Notes: generated by a model not told the origin, from the letters alone. DNA of 64,000 nt from Diadophis punctatus similis (GCA_023053685.1 JALIGW010000002.1:239349177-239413176), one strand, 5' to 3'. Shown: positions 32,864 to 43,019, numbered from the stretch's first letter. Numbers and translations are program-made.

Positions 32864-34012
32864 CATTCAGACAACGATACAAGTAGTCCTCAATAACCAT
32901 TGATTTAGTGACTATTCAAAGTTACAATGGAGGTGAAAAAACTGACTTATGACCATTTTTCACACACTTACGATCATTGTAGCATCCTCATAGGCAAGCG
33001 ACCAAAATTTGGGCACTTGGCAACTGGCATGTACAGTATTTATGACACTAGTCTCGCACTGTCCCAGAGATCATATAAACACCATTTGCTACCTTCCCAG
33101 CCGGGTTTCCGACAAGCAAAGACAATGCGTGAAGCCAGATTCGCTTAAGGACCGCATGATTCACTTAACAACGGCAGCAATTCACTTAAGAACTCTGGCA
33201 AAAAAGATCATGAAGTGGGGCACAACTCCCTTCACAAGCGCCTTGCTTAACAATGGAAATTTGGGGCTCAACTGGTGTCGTAGGTCGAGGACTACCTGTA
33301 TGTACGTAGATGAGAGGATTTTCCTTGTCCTTGCCTTCCCAGCCCAGTTCTTCCCTCAGAGTTCCCCAACCTTTCTGGGTTGGCAGCCCGGAGTGGGGGG
33401 AGGAGGGAAAGATTTTGTGGGAAGGGAAGGCGGAGGGGCGTGGGTGCGCAACCGCCCGCGTCGTACGTGGCGAGGCTCACATGGGGGGGCCACAAGCTCC
33501 TGAAACGAGGCTCGTGTGAGTGGGACCACAACTGCCCATGATGAGGGCCGTACAAATGGGACCGCGAGCGCCCGCGACGATGCTTGCGCGAGTGGGGCCT
33601 GAAGTGTGTGCGAGGCTCACGCGAGTGGGACCGCAAGCGCCCGCAATGAGGCTCCTGCGAGTGGGGCCTTAAGTGCCCGTGACGACATTCGCGTGAGTGT
33701 GGCCTCAAGTGCCTGCAACAAGGCTTGCACAACTGGGACCGCGAACGCCTGCGGCGGCGCTCACATAGCCACAACAACCCGCCACGCTCGCAGTGACGCT
33801 TGCAGAAGTGGGGCCATGCGCACACGGGTGTATGCGGACCGGCCGGCCGGCTACCCACGCAGCCCGGTAGCGATTAGGCCACGACCCGGTGGTGAGCCGC
33901 GGCCCACAGGTTTGGGACCTCTGCCTTACCTGATCCCAATGCACAGCAGCCATTTTCCCTCCATCTTCAATCTCAGGAGGCTGAAGCGGTTTGTCCCAAA
34001 TCACTCCATCTC
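27205..34012 (-). CDS. ZNF2: KRAB-C2H2 zinc-finger protein with 25 fingers
   Basis: Proposed exons on the minus strand: 34012-33930 (83 nt), 31439-31313 (127 nt), 29387-27205 (2183 nt), phases 1-0, 0-1, 1-end with AG/GT borders. Initiation at an ATG inside the first of these (33953-33951) gives 2334 nt, an exact 778 codons. A longer product that begins in an upstream SCAN exon is possible, because the 83-nt exon is open from its 5' end. The only SCAN-like sequence upstream is decayed (40367-40080). The expected product is a nuclear DNA-binding protein. Its KRAB box has TEE for MLE, so TRIM28 recruitment may be lost. It is inverted relative to ZNF1 and ZNF3. The first finger follows a short [13 protein letters not shown] linker, like GDEKENEN in ZNF3. 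Confidence 0.82.
29388..29785. other. ZNF2 intron sequence, unassigned
   Basis: AT-rich sequence upstream of the finger exon, in the minus-strand sense. No transposon end or exon was recognised. Confidence 0.4.
29786..30131. mobile_element. Truncated copy of the long hAT element (as at 40445)
   Basis: The right end AACCCACCTCTG and GCTCCGGAGCGGTTGTGCAA match the left end of 40445-41027 in reverse. The repeated GATTTTGCTTCCGCGCATG units are shared. The left terminus is missing and no duplication was found. Confidence 0.65.
30167..30359. mobile_element. hAT-type MITE with perfect 8-bp duplication
   Basis: ATATAGAA at 30159-30166 and 30360-30367. Ends CAGAGTTTCCCAACC and GGTTGGGGACCCCTG. Related to 33357-33923 and 31485-31690. 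Confidence 0.92.
30449..30654 (+). mobile_element. Sauria-type SINE interrupted near its 3' end
   Basis: GAGCCGTGGTGGCGCAGTGG opens it, and GGCTCAAGGTTGCCTCAGCC follows. Its tail resumes at 31093 (AGTCTATTGC) after a TA-flanked MITE. Confidence 0.85.
30655..31090. mobile_element. TA-flanked MITE with CTGTATTTTTCG ends, inserted in a SINE
   Basis: Left CTGTATTTTTCGTACTATAA and right CACCGAAAAATACGG, with TA on each side (30653-30654 and 31091-31092). Excision restores the SINE tail TATATAAGTCTA-type sequence seen intact at 47810-47825. The interior carries imperfect GCAAACAGC-type inverted text. Confidence 0.85.
31313..31439 (-). CDS. ZNF2 KRAB-A exon
   Basis: 127 nt on the minus strand, phase 0 to 1, acceptor after a T-rich tract and donor GTAAGG. 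Encodes [20 protein letters not shown] and [16 protein letters not shown]. The DV pair is kept. MLE is replaced by TEE, and the usual N is replaced by I. Confidence 0.92.
31485..31690. mobile_element. hAT-type MITE just upstream of the ZNF2 KRAB exon
   Basis: ACTTAGAG (31477-31484) and ACTGAGAG (31691-31698) are an 8-bp duplication with one mismatch. Left end CGGGGATCCCCAACC, right end GGTTTGGAGGCCACTG. It lies within 50 bases of the exon acceptor. Confidence 0.8.
31699..31989. other. Unassigned ZNF2 intron sequence
   Basis: No repeat end or exon-like structure is visible. Confidence 0.35.
31990..32562 (+). mobile_element. CR1 LINE 3' region with near-intact RT C-terminus
   Basis: Plus strand encodes [20 protein letters not shown] through [20 protein letters not shown] and ends HLSEVV. 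The 3' UTR and a TTATTCTATTCTATT tail follow. It is one of the best conserved copies here, so probably relatively young. Confidence 0.9.
32586..32862. repeat. (GA)n / (GGGA)n purine tract next to a CR1 tail
   Basis: A short (GT)n lead, then about 270 bases of nearly pure GA dinucleotides with a central GGGA-rich block. It lies directly after the CR1 3' end. Large open frames on both strands here are artefacts. Confidence 0.95.
32882..33302. mobile_element. AGTCCTCGACTTA MITE
   Basis: Left AGTAGTCCTCAATAACC and right GTCGTAGGTCGAGGACTACC, with the usual CACTTAACAACGGCAGC middle. Confidence 0.7.
33357..33923. mobile_element. hAT-type MITE abutting the ZNF2 splice donor
   Basis: Ends CAGAGTTCCCCAACC and GGTTTGGGACCTCTG. 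Flanks TCTTCCCT (33349-33356) and CCTTACCT (33924-33931) match at 6 of 8. The right flank is the splice donor of the ZNF2 linker exon on the minus strand. The interior has GCGAGTGGGACCGCAAGCGC-type imperfect repeats. Confidence 0.75.
33930..34012 (-). CDS. ZNF2 83-nt linker exon
   Basis: 83 nt on the minus strand, phase 1 to 0, acceptor TTTCTCTCACAG and donor GTAAGG. Same length and phase as the linker exons at 9702 and 53182. Encodes [20 protein letters not shown]. The internal ATG (33953) is a candidate start. Confidence 0.82.
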
Positions 34013-34104
34013 CTGTGAGAGAAAGTGTGTGTCAAGATCATGAACTTTTGCTTCAGACAATGTTTGCTTCACACACACATACACACTTGAGCAAAAGCCC
34101 ATTT

Positions 34105-34496
34105 ACAGATAGTCCTCGACTTATAACAGTTCGTTTAGTGACCGTTCGAGGTTACAACGGCGCTGAAAAAAGTGACTTATGACCATTTTTCCGCACTTAC
34201 AACCTTTGAAGCATCCCCAGTGTCACGTGATTTACACTCGAATGCTTGACAACTGACTCACATTTATGATGGTCGCAGTGTCACATGATCCCCCTCCCTT
34301 TTTGCGAACTTCTGACAAGCAAAGTTGATGGGGAAACCAGATTCACTTAACAACCGTATTACTAATTTAACAATTGTAGTGAGTCACTTAATAACAGTGG
34401 CAAGAAAAGTCATAAAACTCACTTAACAAATTTCTCCCTTAACAACATAAATTTAGGGCTCAATTGTGGTCGTAAGTTGAGGACTACTTGTATTTC
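34105..34496. mobile_element. AGTCCTCGACTTA MITE
   Basis: Left TACAGATAGTCCTCGACTTA and right GTTGAGGACTACTTGTA are inverted, with TA edges. Confidence 0.78.
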
Positions 34497-34534
34497 CTCA
34501 TTTACACCATTTAAAAAAAAAATAATAACTACGG

Positions 34535-34922
34535 TCATCCTTAACAGTTCGTTTAGTGACCGTTTGAAGTTAGTACGGCGTTGAAAAAAAGTGACCTATG
34601 ACCATTTTTCACACTTATGACCGCTGAAGCCTCCCCACGATCACGGGATCAAAATTCGGACGCTTGGCAACGGGTTCATATTTATGACGGTTGCAGTGTC
34701 GTGGGGCTGTGGGATCAATTTTGGCGACCTCCTGACCGGCCAAGTCAATGGGGAAGTCCAATTTAATGCACAGCCGCGATGCTAACTTAAGAGCTGCATT
34801 GATTCACTTAACGACCGTGGCAAGAAAGGTCGTAATGGGGGCAAAACTCATCTAACATCTCTCTTGTTTAGCAAACAAAAATCTGGGGTTCAACTGTGGT
34901 CATAAGTCGAGGACTGTCTATA
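34535..34922. mobile_element. AGTCCTCGACTTA MITE, second adjacent copy
   Basis: Left GGTCATCCTTAACAGTTCG and right GTCGAGGACTGTCTATA. It lies in the same orientation as the copy 40 bases upstream. Confidence 0.68.
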
Positions 34923-34924
34923 TC

Positions 34925-35135
34925 TGCCTTCCCAACAACCCTTGCACGGTGGAGTCAGGGCAACTGAATGGAGCTGAGTGTTTACTGGCCGGATGCCCTT
35001 CCTGTTGCCAATGCAGAGTTTTGTTCAGCAGAAATTTTCTCATTGTGCCCAGAGAGAGAAATATCAGCCTCTACCCAGGATCGAACTCACAGCCTCCTGA
35101 TTGTGAGGCGAGAGCTCCACCTCTAGGCCAACGCA
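34925..35135 (-). mobile_element. tRNA-headed SINE with a different tail
   Basis: Minus strand has GGCCTAGAGGTGGAGCTCTC and GAGTTCGATCCTGGG, the same tRNA-like head as at 2604. It then has GGAAGGGCATCCGGCCAGTA in place of the CR1-like tail. Confidence 0.6.
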
Positions 35136-35404
35136 CCACTCAATGAAAGGGCTGATTTTCATGCATAAAATGTTGGAGGTGTTAAGCACCCAGGTTTATG
35201 TTAATAACACTGGAGCCTGTTGTCTTTTCCCCCTTCATTAAAACCCTATCTAAACATGCCCCATAGTTCCTTACTTAGTGAAACAGCGCCTCCTCCTCCT
35301 TCCTGCAAGAAGCTCAGCCTGTCATCTGTTGAATCTTTGTGTGCGCCACAAAACTGCGGGTCGGTAATTCTGTCCCTTTCCTAAAAAAACGTTGTGAATA
35401 AAAA

Positions 35405-38083
35405 ATTAGCAAATGAATTTATTTATTTATTTATTTATTTTGTTATTCTTATATGCCGCCCAACTCCCGAAGGACTCAGGGCGGCGTACAACATAAGAAA
35501 TACAAGAATAGACAAAATTTCAAACAATTTAAAAACAGTACAAAATTTAAAAAAAAACAGTATAAAAGCAGCAACAACATCCATCCATTCAACCACATAC
35601 ATACTTGGGGGGTAAGCTCAGATGGGTTAAGCTGTCCCCCCCACCTGCAGGAAGAGCCATGTCTTAACGGCCTTTCGGAAGGCCAGCAGAGTGGGGATGG
35701 TTCGGGTCTCTGGGGGGAGTTGGTTCCAGAGCACGGGGCCAGCCACAGAGAAGGCCCTCCCCCTGGGGCCCGCCAGCCGGCATTGCTTGGCCGACGGGAC
35801 CCGGAGGAGGCCAACTCTGTGGGCCCTAACCGGTCGGAGGGAAGTGTGAGGCAGAATGCGGTCCCGGAGATATCCTGGTCCTAAGCCATGAAGGGCTTTA
35901 AAGATGGTGATCAACACCTTGAATTGGACCCGGAGACCGATGGGCAACCAATGCAGCTGGCGGAGAATCGGTGTCACGTGGGTGTACCTCGGCACACCCA
36001 CCACAGCACGCGCAGCCGCATTTTGCACCAACTGAAGTCTCCGGATACTCTTCAAGGGTAGCCCCATGTAGAGCGCATTGCAGTAGTCCAAACGCGAGGT
36101 GACAAGGGCATGAGTGACCGTGAGTAACGCCTCCTTCTCCAGATATGGCCGCAGCTGGTGCACCAGGCGAACCTGTGCAAAGGCCCCCCTAGCCACAGCA
36201 GAAAGGTGAAGATCTAATTTTAGCTGTGGATCTAGGAGGACCCCCAAGTTGCGGACCTGGTCTGAGGGAGTCAGTTTCGCACCCTCAAAGACCAAGGAGG
36301 GACAGTTATCATGGTCCTTAGGAGGCATTATCTACAGCCACTCGGTCTTGTCGGGATTAAGTCTGAGTCTGTTCCTCCCCATCCAGATCTTAACGTCGTC
36401 CAGGCATCGGCACATTACATCAACTGCCTCCCTGAAGTCAGACGGGGTGGTGATGTACAGCTGGGTGTCGTCAGCGTACTGATGGAAACACACCCCATGC
36501 CTGCGGATGATCTCACCCAACGGTTTCATGTAGATGTTAAACAGGATGGGCGAGAGAACCGACCCCTGGGGCACCCCACATAGTAGGGGCCTAGGGGACG
36601 ATCTCTGCCCTCCTGCCAACACCGACTGCATCCGATTGGCGAGATAAGAGGAGAACCACCGCAAAACGGTGCCTCCCACTCCCAACTCGCCGAGCCGATA
36701 CAGAAGGATACCATGGTCGATGGTATCGAAAGCCGCTGAGAGGTCAAGTAGCACCAGGATGGAGGAGTTCCCCCCATCCCGGGCCCGCCAGAGATCATCC
36801 ATCAGAGCGACCAAGGCAGTTTCTGTACTGTAGCCGCGCCTGAAACCCGACTGATAAGGATCTAGATGATCTGTTTCATCCAGGAGCTGCAGAAGCTGGG
36901 TCACCACCACCTTCTCTACAACTTTACCTAGAAAAGGTAAGTTGGAGACTGGACGGTAGTTTTTCAAATCGGCTGGATCCAGGGAAGGCTTCTTCAGGAG
37001 GGGTCGCACCACCGCAGCTTTTAATGACTGCGGTACGGATCCCTCTCGCAAAGAAGCGGTGATCACCGCCTGGATCCAGCCGCGTGCCACCTCCCTGCTG
37101 GCCGAGACCAGCCAGGAGGGGCACGGGTCCAATAAACAGGTGGAGGTACCCATCGCTCCCATAGCCCTGTCCACATCCTCGGGAGAAACAGGCCCAAACT
37201 CTTCCCATAATGGTGGACTAAGACTCGCCCCTGTCAACTCTATGGACTCTGCCATGCCGGAGTCCAAATTTGACCGAATCTGAGCGACTTTATCCGACAG
37301 AAACTCAGCGAATTCCTCAGCTCTGCCTTGTAAGTGTTCCTCGCTCCCCCCTTTTGCAAGGAGGGAGCGAGTCACCCTAAACAAGGCGGCTGGACGAGAA
37401 TCTGCGGACGCAATAAGAGCGGAAAGATAAGAACGTCTTGCCGCCCTTATCGCCACTAAATAAGATCTGATGTAAATTCTTAATAGTGTTCGGTCAGACT
37501 CGGTCTTTTTTTTCCTCCAGCGGCGCTCCAGACGTCTCTTCTGGCGTTTCATCTCCCGGAGCTCCTCGGTAAACCAGGGAGCTTTCCGGGATCCACTGCC
37601 ACGGAGAGGTCGCTTAGGCGCAATTCGGTCTAACGCCCCTGATGCTGCGATGTTCCAAGCATCCACCAGGGAGTCAGCCGAGTTGTGTACCAGGGTTTCA
37701 GGTATTTCCCCAAGCTCCCTCTGGAATCCTTCTGGCTCCATTAGGCGCCTGGGGCGGAACCACCTAGTCGGTCCCGCCTCCCTGCGGGGGAGGAGTGGGG
37801 TTGTGAAATCCAGCCTCAGAAGGAAATGATCTGACCATGACAGTGGGGTGGTGACTATATCCCTTATCTTCAGATCATCTCTCCACTGCCCCGAGAGAAA
37901 CGCTAGGTCAAGTGTGTGACCACCCTCATGGGTCGGACCTTGAATTACTTGGGTTAGGTCCATGGTTGTCATGGAATCCATGAACTCCTGAGCTGCCCCC
38001 GAGGTTTCGCCAGCAGATGGCAGGTTAAAGTCCCCCAGCACCATAAGCCTGGGGAACTCAACTGCCAAGCCGAATGATACAGA
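35405..38083 (-). mobile_element. L2-clade LINE, 5'-truncated, ORF2 split by one stop
   Basis: The minus strand reads the end of the endonuclease domain (VLGDFNLPS), a full RT with FDTIDHGIL, GVPQGSVLSPILF and catalytic YADDTQLY, and the C-terminal region with LDYCNALYMGLPLKSIRRLQ. Codons 38068-36335 are open. One TAG at 36334-36332 interrupts the frame, which then runs on to 35627. The 3' UTR ends in a TTTA-repeat tail. The 5' end is missing, so it cannot be autonomous. Confidence 0.93.
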
Positions 38084-38119
38084 GTCACTTCTTGTGCGAT
38101 TGGCAGCCGTTTAAATTTG

Positions 38120-38121
38120 AT

Positions 38122-38156
<35 letters not shown>
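38120..38156. repeat. (GACA)n tract
   Basis: About eight GACA units. With the GATA arrays at 38455-38520 and 39233-39700 it resembles Bkm-type DNA known in snakes. Confidence 0.9.
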
Positions 38157-38186
38157 TAAATGATAGAGACGAGAGATAGATAGGAT

Positions 38187-38457
38187 CAGTGGTGGGTTGC
38201 TGCCGGTTCGGACAGTTTCGCCCGAACTGGTGGCGGAAATTTGCCCCCGCTCGCCAAACTGGCAGCGATGGCCAGCTGGCCACGCCCCCGAACTGGTCCT
38301 CTGGTCGCCGCTCCTTGAAAGCGGCTTCCAAGGAACCCTCTGCGCATGTGCAGGGGCTTCTGTGCATGCGCAGAGGGTCATTTGCGCAACATGATGCAAA
38401 ACGTGCACTTCCGACGCAATGCAAACTGGTAGGGAAGGTAAGTAGAACCCACCCCTG
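38187..38457. mobile_element. hAT-type MITE with perfect 8-bp duplication
   Basis: GATAGGAT at 38179-38186 and 38458-38465. Ends CAGTGGTGGGTTGC and ACCCACCCCTG. It is inserted in GATA-like repeat DNA. Two TGTGCATGCGCA-like sites lie at the centre. Confidence 0.9.
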
Positions 38458-38524
38458 GATAGGATGGATGGATGGATGATAGGTAGATAGGTAAGATAGA
38501 TTGATAGATAATAGATGATAAATA

Positions 38525-39232
38525 CCGTATTTTTCGGAGTATAAGAGGCACCTTTTTGCCCCCCAAAAGAGAGTGGAAATGTCGGTGCGTCTTATACACT
38601 GAATACAGCCATTTTTGGCCTCCTGAAGCCCCGCCCCTGCACCCCATTTTTGCAAAAAAGAGCCATTTTTTGCAAAAATTGGGGTGTTTTTGCCTTCCCC
38701 ACCCCCTAGGAGTGCTCTGCAGGCTTCCCAAACCCTCTGCATGCCCTGTTTTTGCAAAAAAAAAAAACGAGAGAAAAATGGGCCGTTTTTCTCAAAAACA
38801 GTGGTGTTTCTGCCTTCTAATTACCCCATCTAGCATGACTGGAGGAGGAATTCTGGGAGCTGAAGTCCACTATTCTTAAAGCTGGGTTAGGGGTTAGGGG
38901 TGCAAGGGTCCTCAAACTTGGCAAGTTTAAGACTTGTGGACTTCAACTCCCATTCCTGAGCTAGCATGACTGGAGGAGGAATTCTGGGAGTTGAAGTCCA
39001 CTAGCCTTAAAGCTGTCAAGTTTGAAGTTTGTAAAAAGTATACATGGTTGTAAAAAATGTACATGGTTGTAAAAAGTATACATGGTTGTAAAAAGTATTC
39101 TGCTACACTGGTATTTTATTAAATAATATATTACTACACCATTTGGTTCAGAATACTTTTTTCCTTGTTTTCCTCCTTTAAAATCTAGGTGCATCTTATA
39201 CTCCGATGTGTCTTATACTCCGAAAAATACGG
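38525..39232. mobile_element. TA-flanked MITE with CCGTATTTTTCGG ends, single-copy interior
   Basis: Ends CCGTATTTTTCGGAGTATAA and TTATACTCCGAAAAATACGG, with TA on both sides. Its interior matches the 13930 element in reverse orientation but has one copy of each internal unit. It is inserted in a GATA array. Confidence 0.88.
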
Positions 39233-39305
<73 letters not shown>

Positions 39306-39563
39306 GATAAAGTTATAGTTATAGATGATAGAGATAGACAGATGATAGTTAGTTAGTTAGTTAGATAGATAGATATAGATAGATAATATAGTTATAGATA
39401 GTTATAGATAGATAGATGATTGAGATAGACAAATGATAGGTAGATAGATAAGATAGATTTATAGATGATAGATAAATAGATAGATGATAAAGTTATAGAT
39501 GACAGAGATAGACAGATGATAGAGATATACAGATGATAGATAGATAGATAGATAGATAGATAG

Positions 39564-39626
<63 letters not shown>

Positions 39627-39700
39627 GATAGTTATAGATAGATGATAGAGATATACAGATGATAGGTAGATAGATAAGATAGATTTATAGATGATAGATG
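39233..39700. repeat. (GATA)n array, Bkm-like
   Basis: About 460 bases of GATA units with interspersed GATAGTTATA and GACA variants. It is split from the GATA-like flank at 38455-38520 by the MITE. Confidence 0.95.
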
Positions 39701-40028
39701 GCCGGGGTCATGTGATCCCCTTTTGCGACCCTCTGCCCCCCTTTTCCATGGGGAAACCAAATTTACTTAACAACGGCGTTACCGATTTAACAACTGCAGT
39801 TATTCAATTAACAAATAGAATAGAATAGAATTCTTTATTGGCCAAGTGTGATTGGACACACAAGGAATTTGTCTTTGGTGCATATGCTCTCAGTGTACAT
39901 AAAAAGACAAGATACAATTGTGACAAGAAAAGTTGTAAAATGGGGCAAAACTCAGTTAGCCAATTTCTCACTTAGCAACATATGTCTTGGGCTCAATTGT
40001 GGTCGTTAAGTCAAGGACTACCTTTACA
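39701..40028. mobile_element. AGTCCTCGACTTA MITE with inserted CR1/L3 tail
   Basis: The right end GTTAAGTCAAGGACTACCTTTA is present. A 100-bp LINE 3' end (39817-39918) interrupts the CACTTAACAA-rich middle. The left end merges into the GATA array. Confidence 0.65.
39817..39918 (-). mobile_element. CR1/L3-type 3' end
   Basis: Same text as 5998-6112, from TAGAATAGAATTCTTTATTG to GTGTACATAAAAAGACAAG, also inserted into a MITE. Confidence 0.6.
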
Positions 40029-40079
40029 GGATGCCTAGGATGAAATGTTTCACTGATCTCCTGGCCACGTTCAACTCAC

Positions 40080-40367
40080 CCAACTCTGCACCTGTGATGG
40101 AAAGCCTGATAGGGTTAGGGGCTCCGGGATCACCACGTCTTGGATCGGTTTCTTTGTGCGTTGCTCCAGGTTCTGTTCCTGAAGATCCGGAGCGCAGATC
40201 TGGTTGCAGAAACGCTGAAGGAAGCAATCTTGGAAGTGTTGCTGTAGCTCTTCGCTGATCCTACCTGTGCACTTCTGAACTCCACTTCCTGAGAATTCCC
40301 TGACGCTTCCAATCTGGATGGTGTCGAGATGTCCCACTTGGCAGCCTGCTAAGTTCTGTTGCTCCAT
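40080..40367 (-). pseudogene. Decayed SCAN exon, probably once exon 1 of ZNF2
   Basis: The minus strand starts MEQQNLAGCQVG, comparable with [11 protein letters not shown] of ZNF1. It retains LQRFCNQ, EQRTKKPIQDVVIPE and PSQVQSWV from the SCAN motif order. The middle is scrambled, and the frame stops (TGA at 40073-40071) just past SWV, so the last SCAN helix is lost. A GTGAGT directly after TGG at 40080 could act as a phase-0 donor, so a shortened SCAN-containing transcript cannot be excluded. Confidence 0.6.
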
Positions 40368-40444
40368 GACCCACATTTCTTCAAGGAAGCTTCAGAAAAA
40401 GACACCAGGGATTGATTCTCCCTCTGGGCAAACTATACCAAGAG

Positions 40445-41027
40445 CAGAGGTGGGTTCCTGCCGGAGCTGCCCGGTACGCAGCTCTGGTAGGGAGTGGCGG
40501 ATTTCGCAACCGCTCCGGAGCCCTCTCTGCCGGTCCACCCTGCGTGTCGCCATTTTTTTCCGGTGATTTTCGGGGGATTTTGCTTCTGCGCATGCGCAAA
40601 AGCAAAATCGCGCCGAAATCTCACGAGGGGACGCGCGCGTGAGATTTCGGTGAGATTTTGCCTCCGCGCATGCGCAGAAGCAAAATCATGCTGAAAACTC
40701 TCTCGCGTGTGTGTCTCCTCACAAGATTTCGGCGCGATTTTGCTTCCGCGCATGCGCAGAAGCAAAATCGTGCCGAAATCTCACGAGGGGACGTGCGTGT
40801 GAGATTTCGGTGATATTTTGCCTCCGTGCATGCGCGGAAGCAAAATCGTGCCGAAAACTCTCGCGCGCGCGTGTCCCCTCACGAGATTTCGGCACAATTT
40901 TGCTTCCGCGCATGCGCAGAAGCAAAATCGCGCAAGGAGGCGTGTGCGGGTAGCGAGCGCTCCCCCCCAAGTGTGGAGATGCGCGCCCATGGTTCCGGCA
41001 GCGAGGCAAGTGAGCAACCCGCCCCTG
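40445..41027. mobile_element. Long hAT-type MITE with repeated palindromic interior
   Basis: ACCAAGAG (40437-40444) and ACCGAGAG (41028-41035) give a 7/8 duplication. Ends CAGAGGTGGGTTCC and ACCCGCCCCTG. The interior is four to five units of GATTTTGCTTCCGCGCATG plus its complement, alternating with GAAATCTCACGAGGGGACG. Unit palindromes match NRF1-type sites. Confidence 0.85.
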
Positions 41028-41177
41028 ACCGAGAGCCTGATTTTCCTTCCCAAATCCTGCACAACAAAGGCATTTTCCTATTAAGGATTGTCCCTCAGAT
41101 TTGCAGCCCCTCGGAAGGCAAACCAATGCCTCCCAACCATGCTCTTCACTTTGTCCCGCACTGCAACATGAAGGGCA

Positions 41178-41572
41178 TACAGATAGTCCTCGACTTACAA
41201 TTCATTCAGTGACCGTTAAGTTACGACGGCATTGAAAAAAAGGGACTTGTGGCCATTTTTCACAGTTAACACCTTTCTGTCATCACGTGATCAACATTCA
41301 GAATGTTGGCAACTGGTACGCACTTACGACCGTTGCTGTCTCCCAAGGTCACTTGGTCCCCTTTTGCGATCCTCTGACAAGCGAACGCAATGGGGAAGCC
41401 AGATTCACTAAACGGCCGGGTTAATCACTTATCAACGGCGGTGATTCGCTGAACAACGGTGGCAAGAAAGGGTCGTAAAAAGGGGGCAAAGCTCCCCTTA
41501 ACCAACATCTCACATAAACAACAGAAATTTCGGGCTCAATGGTGGTCTTAGGTTAAGGGCTACCTGTATGTA
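41178..41572. mobile_element. AGTCCTCGACTTA MITE
   Basis: Left TACAGATAGTCCTCGACTTA, right GGTTAAGGGCTACCTGTA, TA at each edge. Confidence 0.75.
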
Positions 41573-41776
41573 ATGGACTCAAACCATGGTTGCAGGGGGT
41601 GCATCCATGCTGGTCTGGAGAAGGACTTGCATGCTTGTACCCAGGATCCTTTACACGCGCAAAAGCTAACACGTGTTTATCCTTGAGTGGCAAAACAGTC
41701 CAGTATTGCAGAGCTCCATCAGCACCTGGGGCTTTTCCTCCAGGAGAAGGCCCGGAAGGAAAAGCTGGGCAATCCT

Positions 41777-41970
41777 GAATCAATCAATCAATCAATCAAT
41801 CCACCCACCCACCCATCAATCAACCCATCCATCAATCAACCCATCAATCAACCCACCCACCCATCAATCAATCAATCAATTAATCAACCCACCAACCCAC
41901 CAACCCATCAACCCACCAATCAATTCATCCACCCACCCACCGATCAACCAACCAACCAACCAACCAACCA
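41777..41970. repeat. Degenerate tetranucleotide tract (ATCA/CCAC/CCAA)
   Basis: Blocks of AATC, CACC and AACC units. Long open frames rich in Asn, Pro and Gln result from it. A CR1 3' end fragment follows at 41970-42017. Confidence 0.9.
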
Positions 41971-42017
41971 GAACAGAGGTGGAAGGGACCTTAGAGGTCT
42001 TCTAGTCCAACCCCCGG

Positions 42018-42479
42018 AGGCGGCGGCTGGAATAGCTCCGGAGGCGGGGAATCATCCCAGGGTGCCTCCCTGCGCTTCTCCCGGGGATCCCCGAGTCGCT
42101 CTCCGCCCAGATCGGTCGCCAACAGGACGCCAGCAGCCAGAGCGGCCGTCCTCCCCCCCCCCCCCCCGAAAGACGCCCTGGTTGCGGGAGGACCTTATTT
42201 CCTTCCGCTCTAGGAATTCTTTTCCATACTTTTAACTCTTTCCAGGTCTGCAGCGGCGGGTGGGAGTCCCCCTCGGCGGAATGCTGAGCCCGATGGAGGT
42301 TCCTCCTGGCGTCTCCACTTCCGCCGCTGCTCTTGGGGACGCCGGGAGAAGGAGAGCGTAAGGGAATCCCCGGGAGGAGCCACACTTGCAAAAGAAAGAA
42401 AGAAAGTGGGATCCGCTTAACGACGAGGAAGGGCTCGGAGTTATGGCGAAGAAGGCAGAGGCTGCCGGCCATCCCATTG
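42018..42479. other. GC-rich unassigned stretch
   Basis: Contains a poly-C run at about 42152-42168. No exon or transposon termini were found. Confidence 0.4.
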
Positions 42480-42656
42480 CATGATGATGATGATATGATG
42501 ATGATGATGATGATGATGGGCGTGCATAAGCGCACCAGCGTGCCTACCGTTCCTGTCCTACTGTCCTATTGTCCTCTTTTATCGTTACTTTTTACTTATG
42601 TTTATATAAATTACTACTATACATGTTTGACAAATAAATAAATAAACAAATAAATA

Positions 42657-42691
<35 letters not shown>

Positions 42692-42759
42692 CAATCATGT
42701 TTTACTGTTTATACTTTGTTTATAATCATATATGTTTGACAAATAAACAAATACAAATA

Positions 42760-42815
<56 letters not shown>
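42480..42815 (+). repeat. (GAT)n arrays alternating with LINE family 2 3' tails
   Basis: GAT arrays lie at 42482-42518, 42657-42691 and 42761-42814. Between the first two is a LINE family 2 3' UTR (GCATAAGCGCACCAGCGTGC to AAATAAATAAATAAACAAAT). Between the second two is a second copy of its tail (TATGTTTGACAAATAAACAA). Confidence 0.75.
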
Positions 42816-43019
42816 GAGGAGGAGGAGGTGGAGGAGCCATCAAGGCTTTTTTTGGCCCTGCATGGCTGTGATGCTCCTCCATCACCTGACAAGCTCAGAG
42901 CTTCCTTTTTTGGGGTGGGGGTAGCCACTGCAAGAGGGAGAAGTGATGCTTGGGATGGGGGTGGGTGGGAGTAGAAATGGGGGAGAAATTCTTACAAGTG
43001 GGGCATAGCAAGTGGGACA

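Noticed and set aside
32555..32903. Open frames of Ser-Leu or Arg-Glu repeats
   Set aside because: Translation of a GA/CT dinucleotide tract on both strands.
35260..35300. 28-nt minus-strand exon between CTTCTTGCAG and GTAAGG as ZNF2 exon 2
   Set aside because: Borders and phase would fit, but the exon is tiny, its donor lacks the usual preceding G, and nothing comparable exists in ZNF1 or ZNF3.
41673..42235. Asn/Pro/Gln-rich protein-coding frame
   Set aside because: Arises from AATC and CACC tetranucleotide repeats and a CR1 fragment.
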